From Microcoleus sp036705565 (GTDB taxonomy: Bacteria; Cyanobacteriota; Cyanobacteriia; Cyanobacteriales; Microcoleaceae), in NCBI GenBank assembly GCA_036705565.1, contig JAUBUY010000012.1: a stretch of DNA of 64,000 nt; one strand, 5' to 3'. How positions within the stretch are numbered: the first letter of the stretch is position 1; every line of letters starts with the position of its first letter. Below are positions 33,327 through 42,191 of the stretch, piece by piece. The translations under genes and the position numbers were made by a program. The notes beneath the pieces are model-generated. The model made no database searches and had not been told where the DNA came from. It was given only the letters and a program-made list of their open reading frames with translations.

Positions 33327-35324
33327 ATGCAATTCCTCGAACTCGTCCTCAAAAACTTCGGCCCCTATGCAGGCACCCAAACCATCAATCTCCGCCCCGA
33401 AAAAGACGGAAATCCCTGCCCAGTCATTTTATTTGGCGGCATGAATGGCGGCGGCAAAACCACCCTCATGGACGGCATTCGCCTCGCCCTCTACGGTGGC
33501 CGCGCCCAATGTTCTACCAGAGGCAATTTAAGCTACAGCGACTTTCTCAATCAATGCGTCAACCGCCACACCCCCCCATTAGAAGATACCCGCGTCGAAC
33601 TAACATTTGAACAAGTCCAAGATGACAAATTAGCTCAATTTAAAATAGTTAGATACTGGAAAAAATTAGATATCAAAGACACCTTAAGCATTCTCATATA
33701 CAGCGAGATTGTCAGCGATTGGTGGTCGGACAAAGCAATTACTAACACTTGGGACGAATACATCGAAACCCTTTTGCCAGTTGGAATATCCAACCTATTT
33801 CTGTTTGACGGCGAACAAGTAAAAGAACTCGCCGAACTCGAAACACCGCCAGATTTTGTCGTCGGGGCGATTAAATCTCTTTTAGGTTTAGAATTAGCAG
33901 AACGCCTCGCCGTCGATTTAGAAATATTAGCCGGCCGCAAGCGGAAAGAAATTGCTGGCAAAAAAGACTTGGCTGCTTTAGAGAAAATCGAACAAACTTT
34001 TAAGGAAATTACCGATGAAATAGACTTAGCTAAGCAAGAACAAGCTAGCTTTAAAAACGAATTAGATAAAGCTCAAAAAAATCAGAAACAAGCATCAGAC
34101 AAATTTATTTATCAAGGCGGGAAAATTGCCGCCGATCGCAGTCAGCTAGACAGCAAGCTAAATGACTACCGAAATAAGGCCGAAAAAACCCGTCAAACCA
34201 TGATGGAATTGGCATCAAATACGCTACCACTAGCCCTAATTTCGCCCTTGCTAAGCGAAGCAAAAACTCAAGCCGAAACAGAAGCCAGCCAGCAGCAAGC
34301 AAAGATTGCCCAAAATCTTATCAAACAAAGAAGCGATCGCCTTCTAAACTATATCGCGGAAATCTCGTTAAATCCCCAACAGTTAGATAAAATTCAAGAC
34401 TTCATCCGCCAAGAAAACCAAGAACTCGAACAGCAAGCCGGAACAGATGCCCCGCCCTGGATGAACGCCGACAACAACAGCATCCAGCAACTAGAAAATC
34501 TCCTTAGCTACCAAATCAAAGCCCAGCAAATTCTAGCCCGCGACCAAATAGAAGAAATCAAAAACATCGAATCAGAAATCGACTTCACAGACAGAGAACT
34601 CGCAGCCGCAGCTTCCCCCGAAGCCTACGAAAAACTAGAAGAAGAAGTCAGGAAAGCCCAAAAAGCAGTCGCTATCGCATCCGCCGCCTTGGAATCAGCC
34701 AACCGCCGCGTCGATGAATTAGAGAGAGAATTAGCCAAAAACCAAAAAGAACTAGAAAACTACAGCAGCGAATTCATCACCATCAGAAACAGCCAACACG
34801 TCATCGCTTCGATCGCCAAAGCCCAAGCCACCCTGAAACTCTTTAAAGAAAAACTTACCCTCAAAAAACTCAACAAACTCGAAATAGAAATTACCGACTG
34901 TTTCCGCTACCTGTTGCACAAAACTGACCTCGTGCACAGAGTTGCGATCGACACTCAAACATTTAGCCTCTCCATTTACGATCCAGAAGGCAAACCGGTA
35001 CCCAAACACCGACTTTCTGCCGGGGAAAAACAATTGCTGGCGATCGCCTTTTTGTGGGGATTGGCTAGAGTATCCGGGAGACAATTGCCAGTGGCGATCG
35101 ACACACCCTTGGGCCGCCTCGACTCCTCCCACAGAAACAACCTAGTGGAACGCTATTTTCCCTCAGCCAGCCACCAAGTCATCCTGCTTTCTACCGACAC
35201 GGAAATTAGAAAAGTAGAATACGAAAAACTCCAAGAATTAGAGGCGATCGCCCACAGCTACCTCCTCAAATACGACTCCGCCAAACACCAAACCACCGTC
35301 GAAACTGGTTACTTCTGGGACTAA
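33327..35324 (+). CDS. dndD: DndD, phosphorothioation ATPase
   Basis: A 665-residue SMC-like ATPase from the ATG at 33327 (MQFLELVLKNFGPYAGTQTI); the open frame reaches back through the gap, but that part is repeat. Walker A is GGMNGGGKT (37-45), DndD block FLFDGEQVKELAEL, then a long coiled coil, signature LSAGEKQLLAIAFLWGLARV and Walker B LPVAIDTPLGRLDSS. DndD supplies energy, perhaps for opening the DNA, in sulfur insertion. In most dnd loci it directly follows dndC; here about 2.3 kb of repeats and a transposase separate them. Confidence 0.94.
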   Translation: MQFLELVLKNFGPYAGTQTINLRPEKDGNPCPVILFGGMNGGGKTTLMDGIRLALYGGRAQCSTRGNLSYSDFLNQCVNRHTPPLEDTRVELTFEQVQDDKLAQFKIVRYWKKLDIKDTLSILIYSEIVSDWWSDKAITNTWDEYIETLLPVGISNLFLFDGEQVKELAELETPPDFVVGAIKSLLGLELAERLAVDLEILAGRKRKEIAGKKDLAALEKIEQTFKEITDEIDLAKQEQASFKNELDKAQKNQKQASDKFIYQGGKIAADRSQLDSKLNDYRNKAEKTRQTMMELASNTLPLALISPLLSEAKTQAETEASQQQAKIAQNLIKQRSDRLLNYIAEISLNPQQLDKIQDFIRQENQELEQQAGTDAPPWMNADNNSIQQLENLLSYQIKAQQILARDQIEEIKNIESEIDFTDRELAAAASPEAYEKLEEEVRKAQKAVAIASAALESANRRVDELERELAKNQKELENYSSEFITIRNSQHVIASIAKAQATLKLFKEKLTLKKLNKLEIEITDCFRYLLHKTDLVHRVAIDTQTFSLSIYDPEGKPVPKHRLSAGEKQLLAIAFLWGLARVSGRQLPVAIDTPLGRLDSSHRNNLVERYFPSASHQVILLSTDTEIRKVEYEKLQELEAIAHSYLLKYDSAKHQTTVETGYFWD

Positions 35325-35344
35325 AAATTCGCGCAAAAAAATAG

Positions 35345-35438
35345 CCGCAACCCCCTTGACTTTGCTGGGGAGTTGCGGTAGTATATATATCATAATGGGA
35401 TGGTTGCGAAAATTTTATTTTTGCCACCATCCCATTAT
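35345..35438. repeat. Two adjacent hairpins between dndD and dndE
   Basis: CCGCAACCCCC pairs with GGGGAGTTGCGG (about 35345-35378). ATAATGGGATGGT (35392-35404) pairs perfectly with ACCATCCCATTAT (35426-35438). They fill the 266-base space and may partially stop transcription between dndD and dndE. No classical T-run follows. Confidence 0.6.
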
Positions 35439-35590
35439 TAAGGATAAATCCTACTAAAATAAGAATACCAAAAAAAACCGATTTAATCAAGTCGCGCCGT
35501 GTAAAAAAATGTTAATTATTTCGGGTTATCTAGAGGCTTTGCTTCCCCAACATTAACACTGTTTACAATATACCAAAAAATCTCAAACTC

Positions 35591-35992
35591 ATGGAACCAC
35601 CAGTCGATCGCATCCGCCTCTCCCAAACAGGCAAAGACCAACTATCAAAACTGAAACGATCGACAAAAATCGATCAGTGGAATATTCTATGCAGGTGGGG
35701 ATTTTGCCGATCGCTCGCCGAGCCCAGCATCCCATCGCCAGTACCAATTCCCAGCGACAGCAACGTCGAATTAAGCTGGGATGTCTTCGGCGGCGATATG
35801 GCTGATATCCTGATAATGGCCCTCAAGCAGCGGTGTCACCAAGACAATTTAGGCACAGAAAAAGAAACTCTAGCGAAACAGTTTCGCCTGCACTTGCACC
35901 GAGGGATTGGTTATTTGGCGGGCGATCCAAATATTAAGAAAATTGAAGACTTGGTGGCGATCGCTCTTTCGCCTGAAAAATTAAGAAATTAA
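35591..35992 (+). CDS. dndE: DndE, phosphorothioation DNA-binding subunit
   Basis: A 133-residue DndE. It begins MEPPVDRIRLSQTGKDQLSK and ends with the conserved block QFRLHLHRGIGYLAGD. The middle has GDMADILIMALKQR. DndE forms tetramers and binds nicked DNA in the structure known from E. coli. The 266-base space before it is longer than usual for dndDE, so it may have its own promoter. Confidence 0.92.
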   Translation: MEPPVDRIRLSQTGKDQLSKLKRSTKIDQWNILCRWGFCRSLAEPSIPSPVPIPSDSNVELSWDVFGGDMADILIMALKQRCHQDNLGTEKETLAKQFRLHLHRGIGYLAGDPNIKKIEDLVAIALSPEKLRN

Positions 35993-36170
35993 CTGATTTT
36001 TGACTGTTGGCGGTTCACTCATGTGATTGGTTATATCAATTCCGGTTGGATCGGAATGATTTAACCGCAGAGTACGCAGAGAACACAGAGGAAGAGAAGA
36101 GAGAGGAATAATTTTGATGAATCGTGGATTTGATATTATTAGCAGACTCCAACAAGTAACAAATAACTTA

Positions 36171-36980
36171 TTACTTCTGTAACAGGGGGAAAAAATGACC
36201 TACTGGGCCTTGGCCTTCCCCAATATCCAAAGCATATTTGAGAGCAGTAGTAACATAATTCTTAGCTAATGTCACCGCTGTAAACAAATCTTTCCCCAAA
36301 GCCAAATTAGCAGCGATCGCAGCACTCAAAGTACAACCAGTCCCGTGAGTATTCCCAGTATCAACATTCTCAGTCTTCAACACATCCAAGCGCGTACCAT
36401 CAAACCAAACATCAATCCCCCGCAAATCTCCCGCCATCCCGCCGCCTTTCACCAAAACAGCTTTCGCACCCAAACGATAAATCTGCTGCGCCGCCGATCG
36501 CATATCGTCTAGAGAAACAATCTCCAAACCGCTCAAAATCTGAGCCTCAAACCGATTCGGAGTCACGACAGCAGCCATTGGAATCAAAACATCCCGCAAA
36601 AACGCGATCGCCCCCTCATCAATCAATCGATCGCCCGATCGTGAAACCATCACCGGATCGACAACCAAATTCCCTATTCGCAAAGCTTCCACCTGTGAAG
36701 CCACCGCCACCATAATTTCCCGATTCAGCAGCATCCCAGTTTTCACAGCCTGCACCCCAATATCCCCAACCACCGCCTCAATTTGAGCGGCCACAGCCTC
36801 CGCAGACAAAGCATCAACTCGCATCACCCCCAAAGTATTTTGAGCCGTCACGCAAGTCAAAGCACTTGTACCGTGCACACAGTGAAACGCAAAAGTCCGC
36901 AAATCCGCCTGAATCCCCGCCCCGCCGCCACTATCAGAACCCGCCACAGTCAAAGCCACAGGAATCTTCGATTTAATCAT
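36171..36980 (-). CDS. thiD: Hydroxymethylpyrimidine/phosphomethylpyrimidine kinase ThiD
   Basis: Two-step phosphorylation of HMP to HMP-PP in thiamine synthesis. The protein has 269 residues and starts MIKSKIPVALTVAGSDSGGGAGIQADL, the ribokinase-family substrate loop. NTHGTGCTLSAAIAANLA is the anion hole with the catalytic Cys. VVDPVMVSRSGDRLI is typical. It stands alone after dndE, convergent with it. It marks the return to core genome. Confidence 0.95.
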   Translation of the reverse strand: MIKSKIPVALTVAGSDSGGGAGIQADLRTFAFHCVHGTSALTCVTAQNTLGVMRVDALSAEAVAAQIEAVVGDIGVQAVKTGMLLNREIMVAVASQVEALRIGNLVVDPVMVSRSGDRLIDEGAIAFLRDVLIPMAAVVTPNRFEAQILSGLEIVSLDDMRSAAQQIYRLGAKAVLVKGGGMAGDLRGIDVWFDGTRLDVLKTENVDTGNTHGTGCTLSAAIAANLALGKDLFTAVTLAKNYVTTALKYALDIGEGQGPVGHFFPLLQK

Positions 36981-37036
36981 CTTTTTTCAACCGCCGATAA
37001 ACACAGACACATCCCAATAATATCTGGGTTCCCCGT

Positions 37037-37058
37037 GGCACGGGCGTCCCGCCTGTGC
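37037..37058. repeat. Dispersed palindrome GGCACGGGCGTCCCGCCTGTGC
   Basis: Inverse copy of the element at 27421-27443, located upstream of the metallo-hydrolase gene. Confidence 0.7.
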
Positions 37059-37132
37059 TTCCGAAGGGCTTAAAATTCCCAAACAAAATTAGCTATGATT
37101 AAACCAATTGTAAAGAATTATTGCAAACAACC

Positions 37133-37912
37133 GTGAAAATCACCCGAATCGACCTCAACTCTTGGATATTCCACATCGCCGGTCAAACCATCCTCGTAGA
37201 TCCCTGGCTGGTCGATCCCCTCGTATTTTACGGTCAACCCTGGCTGTTCACCGCCTACCACAACACCCCCGTCGCCTTCACTCCCAGCAGCTTACCGCCG
37301 ATCGACCTCATCCTAATTTCCCAAGGATTAGACGACCACTGTCACAAACAAACACTCCAACAACTCGATCGCACAATTCCCGCGATCGCCTCACCCACCG
37401 CCGCCAAAGTCCTCAGCAGTTTAGGCTACACTAATATCACATCTTTAGCAAATTGGCAAGAGTTAAATTTTAAAGAAAAGTTACAAATTACTGCCGTACC
37501 CGGAGCCGAAATCGGGCCCGGACAAGAAGAAAACGGCTATTTGCTCAAAGATTTAAGCAGCGGCGAGACACTTTATTACGAACCGCACCTGCCGCCATTA
37601 GACAAAGTTAAACAGAAAATAGACACAGTAGACGTAGCGATCGCCCCAGTCATCGGTCAAATCTTCCCATTCCTCGGACAAGTCATCATCGGGCCTTCGG
37701 AAGCCCTCAAGCTCGCCCAAACTCTCAAACCTCGGTTTTTTCTGCCTACAGCGACGGGAGACATCCGAGCCACAGGCATTTTACCAATGTTAGTGCGATC
37801 GATCGGCAGCATCCCCGAATTTCGCGATTTACTAGCAAAATCCGGCCTCTCCACCCAACTCCTCGAACCCGAACCAGGCCAAACCCTGGAAATTTTAGAT
37901 TTTAGATTTTAG
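37133..37912 (+). CDS. MBL-fold metallo-hydrolase-like protein
   Basis: About 259 residues from the GTG at 37133 (a TTG at 37121 is also possible). The fold is recognisable from KITRIDLNSWIFHIAGQTIL, VDPWLVDPLVF and LILISQGLDDHCHKQTL. The usual HxHxDH metal motif is reduced to QGLDDHCH, and later ligands are also unclear, so hydrolase activity is doubtful; UlaG-like proteins are the nearest relatives that I recognise. The last codons, reading EILDFRF before the stop, are formed by the TTTTAGA heptamer repeat that follows. Confidence 0.8.
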   Translation: MKITRIDLNSWIFHIAGQTILVDPWLVDPLVFYGQPWLFTAYHNTPVAFTPSSLPPIDLILISQGLDDHCHKQTLQQLDRTIPAIASPTAAKVLSSLGYTNITSLANWQELNFKEKLQITAVPGAEIGPGQEENGYLLKDLSSGETLYYEPHLPPLDKVKQKIDTVDVAIAPVIGQIFPFLGQVIIGPSEALKLAQTLKPRFFLPTATGDIRATGILPMLVRSIGSIPEFRDLLAKSGLSTQLLEPEPGQTLEILDFRF

Positions 37913-38077
37913 ATTTTAGATTTTTTAGATTTTAGATTTTAGATGCTCGATATTTTCGATTTTTTAGATGGGAGATTGGAGATTCAATATTGCCAAATCC
38001 CCAATCGCCAAATCCCCAATCGCCAAATCCCCAATCGCCAAATCCCCAATCTAAAATCTAAAATCTAAAATCTAAAA
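37893..38077. repeat. Block of short tandem repeats between the metallo-hydrolase gene and ftsZ
   Basis: TTTTAGA heptamers (about 37893-37942), then GCCAAATCCCCAATC 15-base units in four copies (about 37991-38050), then AAATCTA units to about 38077. The gene at 37133 stops within the first block and the ftsZ stop lies one base after the last. Confidence 0.9.
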
Positions 38078-39352
38078 TCATCTTGGCGGACGACGGTTAC
38101 GCAAAAACTCAGGAATATCCAATCCCAAATCCTGCGGCGGTTTCGCTTTCGGATCGGGCGTCTGTTGAGCAGGAGTCACCGGAACAGTTGCAGCCCGCCA
38201 AGGAGCATTAACATTTTGCGTGCGCCCCGGAGGCGGAGGCGACGCAACTTCCCCCGAAAAACCAGTAGCGATCACAGTAATCTTAATTTCGCCCTGAAGC
38301 CGCTCGTCAATCACCGCTCCAAAAATAATATTGGCATTCGGATCGACAACCTCGTAAATCGTCTCAGCCGCCGCATTCACCTCGTGCAGCGTCATGTCAG
38401 TACCGCCAGTGATGTTAAACACCACACCTCTAGCGCCCTCAATAGACGAAGCTTCCAGCAGAGGCGAAGAAATAGCCTGCATCGCCGCCTCCCTAGCCCG
38501 CGACTTGCCAGAACCCACGCCAATGCCCATCAAAGCCGAACCCGCATCCGCCATTACTGCCCGCACGTCAGCAAAGTCAACATTCACCAAACCGGGAATA
38601 GTAATAATGTCAGAAATACCCTGAACCCCTTGGCGCAGGATATCGTCAGCAACTCGAAAAGCCTCTTGTACCGGCATTTGTTCCGAAATCACAGACAGCA
38701 GCTTGTCGTTAGGAATTACGATCAGCGTATCCACCCGAGTTTGCAAAGCCGCGATTCCTTCCTCAGCTTGGCTGGTGCGCCGCCGTCCCTCAAACGTAAA
38801 AGGCCGCGTTACTATGCCCACAGTTAAGGCGCCCATTTCCTTAGCGACCTCAGCCACGATCGGAGCCGCGCCCGTGCCCGTACCACCGCCCATACCGGCC
38901 GTGATAAATACCAAATCCGCATGATTCAGAGCATTAGCAACTTCATCGCGGGATTCCTCCGCAGCCTTTTGACCGATCGCCGGATTGCCCCCCGCGCCCA
39001 AACCGCGCGTCAACTTCTGTCCGACTTGCAAGCGTTTCGGAGCATTTGAGAGAACCAGAGCTTGGGAATCTGTATTCACGCACCAAAACTCGACACCAGA
39101 AACCTCGCTAGCAATCATCCGGTTAACGGCGTTGCCCCCACCACCGCCGACGCCAATTACTTTGATTTTGGCGGCACTGCTGGGCATTATGTCTTTGGGA
39201 TTGACCATAGGATCGATATCAATACTATCTACATTTACATAACCAGACTTGCGTCTAAAGGGATTGGCGGAATCTGCTGCCACCGGAAAATTTTTTACTT
39301 CTTCCGAAGGGGGACTGTCTTGGTCAGACCCCTGTCTATTATTAAGCTTCAT
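38078..39352 (-). CDS. ftsZ: Cell division GTPase FtsZ
   Basis: A 424-residue tubulin-like protein that forms the division ring. The core begins at about residue 61 (AKIKVIGVGGGGGNAVNRMI). The GTP signature GGGTGTG is at 155-161, and NVDFADVRAVMADAGSALMGIG follows. The N-terminal extension of about 60 residues, with NPFRRKSGYVNVDSIDIDP, is usual in cyanobacteria. The C-terminal peptide LDIPEFLRNRR is the binding site for partner proteins such as SepF. In related genomes ftsQ directly precedes ftsZ; here a tnpB gene lies between. Confidence 0.98.
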   Translation of the reverse strand: MKLNNRQGSDQDSPPSEEVKNFPVAADSANPFRRKSGYVNVDSIDIDPMVNPKDIMPSSAAKIKVIGVGGGGGNAVNRMIASEVSGVEFWCVNTDSQALVLSNAPKRLQVGQKLTRGLGAGGNPAIGQKAAEESRDEVANALNHADLVFITAGMGGGTGTGAAPIVAEVAKEMGALTVGIVTRPFTFEGRRRTSQAEEGIAALQTRVDTLIVIPNDKLLSVISEQMPVQEAFRVADDILRQGVQGISDIITIPGLVNVDFADVRAVMADAGSALMGIGVGSGKSRAREAAMQAISSPLLEASSIEGARGVVFNITGGTDMTLHEVNAAAETIYEVVDPNANIIFGAVIDERLQGEIKITVIATGFSGEVASPPPPGRTQNVNAPWRAATVPVTPAQQTPDPKAKPPQDLGLDIPEFLRNRRPPR

Positions 39353-39823
39353 TAGAGTCGGGGATGGTAGATTAGAGCTTGTTAACTAAACGCCAATTCA
39401 CAATCAACTATAGGCTAAGTTGCGCGAAAAACTAACACAGATCGATGCTTAATGTTAGCAATCTCGGATTTGGCCGACCTCGCTAGCCCAGACCTCGCTT
39501 GACGCCATCCAGGTACTTGACCGGATTAAGGCAGTTGTAAGCTGCGTCAGAAGGAAAAAAATGGATACTAGGCCCAGACGCGGAGCGCTATCCAAAAACT
39601 GTGCTGATTTGAAGCCCTATCGATCCTGATGGGCAAAAATTCTGCCTGTCGATCGATACCTTCTACCTTCTGTTGACAGAGGATCAATTCTGGGCGCGAG
39701 TGGGTGCGGGAGTGGAACTCTGCTTTGTCAAACTTACCCAAACTTTGCTAAAGCCACCTTTAGCTGCAATTCGGAGTTGACTTCCTGCGCTGTTGGGTGG
39801 TCGGCCATCCCAAGATAAGCAGG
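39353..39823. other. Spacer between tnpB and ftsZ
   Basis: About 470 bases. It must hold the ftsZ promoter and leader and, at its right side, the 3' end of the tnpB element. The hairpin GGCTAT-TGGGGG-ATAGCC overlaps the tnpB stop on the minus strand. In TnpB elements the guide (omega) RNA comes from this side, so about 39680-39850 is the expected omega-RNA region. No gene is supported. Confidence 0.5.
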
Positions 39824-40942
39824 CTATCCCCCAATAGCCTTGGGTTCCCAATTTAAAATATTTAAACTGGCATTGAGATCGCGATCTATTGAGGAGCCAC
39901 AAGCAGGACAATCATAAGTCCGAACGCTTAGTGGCATATCTTTTTTATGCCCGCAATTCGCACAAGTCTTAGAACTGGGGAACCATCGATCTACCAGCAC
40001 TAAATTCGCTCCATACATTTTGCACTTATAATTTAGCTGCCCCCTGAATTCGTAAAACCCTAAGTCGGATATTGCCCCAGCCAACTTGTGATTTGCCATT
40101 ATTCCGCTTACGTTCAAGTCTTCTATATTGATTGACTTGAAAGTTTTAGCTAAATAAGTCGTTAACTTTTGAAGGAAATCTTTGCGAATGCAAGCTATTC
40201 GTGCGTGAAGTCTGCCGAGCTTGTTGTAAGTTTTGCGCTGATTGTTTGAGGCTTTTATTTGTCTTGATGCCTTGCGCTGCAACCGTGCAAGCTTGGTTTT
40301 CGCTTGCTTTAATGGCTTTGGTGCATCAAACACTTGACTGTTTGACAGGGTAGCAAAATATTTAATACCCACGTCAATCCCTACAGAGCTTTCGGGTTGT
40401 TGAATTGGTAAAAGTTCCGCATCAACACAGAAAGAGACGAACCAGCGATTTCCTTCTTGTGAAATGGTAAAAGTTTGAGAGACAAAACCGCATTCCAGTG
40501 GCTCGTGAAGTCGAAAAGTTCCCTGCGTGGGAATCTTAATGGTGTTGCCAGCAGTTAGTAAAACTTTTCCATTAGACGAATCAACCGTGAATGATTGCCC
40601 ATCCCGGCGGCTGGCAAATTTCGGATGATCGGCTTTTCCCAAGCGATACCGACTGAACGCATCTTTCAAGTCAATCAAAGCGTTTTGGTAAACACGAGAA
40701 GACAACTGGTTCATCCAAGCGCATTCAGGTTGTTTCTTGACGTGGTTGGTGAGAACTTTCTTGACTTCGTTGATGACCTTTGAGTCTGAAAAATTGCCCT
40801 CACCGTACATTTGGACTCGCAAGCTCAATCCCATGTTAAATACTACACGCCGGAATCCTGCGTGTTTTGCCATCAAGGTTGCTTCCCTATTATTCAATTT
40901 GAGCGCTCGCTTGACGGCAAACATGGAAATTCCTCTCAACAA
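39824..40942 (-). mobile_element. tnpB: TnpB, RNA-guided nuclease of an IS200/IS605-type element
   Basis: A 372-residue TnpB without an adjacent tnpA. The RuvC catalytic residues seem complete: D190 (GIDVGIKY), E274 (INIEDLNV) and D353 or D355 (SIDRDLNAS). The zinc ribbon has C327/C330 and C345/C348. The N-terminus MFAVKRALKLNNREATLM (from the second ATG, 40924) is typical. Family members cut DNA guided by an RNA encoded at the element's right end. It lies 24 bases downstream of the ftsQ stop and 470 bases upstream of ftsZ, on the same strand as both. Confidence 0.93.
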
Positions 40943-40966
40943 TCAACTTTAGATAAGTTTAGCAAA

Positions 40967-41854
40967 CTATTTAGCAATTAAGTCCGACTCCAAACTGCCG
41001 GGGAGTTGTGGCAAATGGACGATCGGCTCCGCAGGATTTTTTAAGTCAATGTAGGCTATGAGGCTTGAATCTATCTGTTTTGGCAATTGTCGCATTCGGT
41101 CTAAGACCTTAAGTTGCTCCGCAGTCTTGGAACTGTACGGCCCTAAGTGTACGGTACCGATCTCTGTTTTCAAGATCAAGTTGTTCGGGTTTTGCCAATT
41201 AATCTCAAACACTTTCACCGTCAAGGCGCTGAGTCCTTGGTAAAACTTCGGCCAAGACGCGCGATACTGTTCCAAAGGCCCGATGACTTTTAAAGTTGGC
41301 AAAGAACGCTGAGGCGGAGGTCCCGCAATGCTGCCGGGCCCGATCGAACTATTGTGCGATCGTACAGCAGTATAACTATCCGACGGCATCCAACCTCCGC
41401 GAGCGTCCAGCCACCCCACTTTTTCCTTGTCACTGTTCGATCTCAACACCGCCGTCGGCTGCGCCACCGCCACGGGCAAGCGTTCTGCCACTTCTATAGT
41501 CAAACTCGGTGGAAACAAGTTACGAGTCACCTTCGCTTTGGCGATCGGCCCGGTGGACTCCAGCTTTTGGGCCAGGGCCTGCGGTTGAATCCCCCACAGC
41601 GACTGCGGGTAAGACAGCGGCACTAAAGACCGCACCGCCTTATCCGATAGCCACTGATTGCCCTCCACCTTCACTTGTTCCGATCGGGCAATCAACCAAG
41701 CCGGCTGAGCAATCCACCACAACAAACCTCCAGCCATTGCGCTTGCTGCCAGCATTTGCCACACCACAGCCGCCAATCGAGCGCGACGGATCTGCCGCAA
41801 CTTTTGGCGCCTGCGCCCTAACTCTGTTTGAGAAACCGCTCCAAAACTAGCCAT
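40967..41854 (-). CDS. ftsQ: Cell division protein FtsQ
   Basis: A 295-residue bitopic membrane protein of the divisome. A short cytoplasmic basic segment (RRRQKLRQIRRARLAAVVW) precedes one membrane helix (about 31-53). The POTRA domain follows (VKVEGNQWLSDKAVRSLV... SLTIEVAERLPVAVAQ), then the FtsQ beta domain ending LLLKTEIG and HLGPYSSKTAEQLKVLDRM. It is the usual upstream neighbour of ftsZ in cyanobacteria. The tnpB insertion just after its stop could affect read-through to ftsZ. Confidence 0.93.
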   Translation of the reverse strand: MASFGAVSQTELGRRRQKLRQIRRARLAAVVWQMLAASAMAGGLLWWIAQPAWLIARSEQVKVEGNQWLSDKAVRSLVPLSYPQSLWGIQPQALAQKLESTGPIAKAKVTRNLFPPSLTIEVAERLPVAVAQPTAVLRSNSDKEKVGWLDARGGWMPSDSYTAVRSHNSSIGPGSIAGPPPQRSLPTLKVIGPLEQYRASWPKFYQGLSALTVKVFEINWQNPNNLILKTEIGTVHLGPYSSKTAEQLKVLDRMRQLPKQIDSSLIAYIDLKNPAEPIVHLPQLPGSLESDLIAK

Positions 41855-42191
41855 CTACCTCTTGACAATATAGTAATTAACGATTAGCACAAATTCAAAA
41901 CTGTTTAATCTTTCTCTCTCGAACCCTGTTTTCCCCTACCATTTAACCAGATATCCGCAAATTTACCCATCCTCCGGGCAATATCAGTAATATCACTGAT
42001 CCCGCTAAGTAATAAAAAATTATTAATTAAAAATTCCCAATTCCAGCGCCGGGAAAACCCCTTACCAGCTCAAGGTTCTTTGGGTATTTAGGGCATTACC
42101 CCACAGGGCAAAAGGTTACAAATCAAACTAAACTCAAGTAAAGAAAGTTTAGACTTTCGATTAACTTTTTAACTTTTATTCGGCTTCAATT
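41855..42191. other. Divergent spacer between ftsQ and the ATPase gene
   Basis: About 340 bases, AT-rich near both genes, so promoters in both directions are expected. A GGGTATTTAGGGCATTACCCC stretch near 42083-42103 is partly palindromic. No gene is seen. Confidence 0.4.

Noticed and set aside
30864..33610. Open frames that run through the N gaps
   Set aside because: They are translations of repeat DNA and undetermined bases. The dndD frame is accepted only from 33327.
39684..39911. 75-codon frame at the tnpB 3' end
   Set aside because: It overlaps the tnpB end and the expected element end and guide-RNA region, and has no protein family features.
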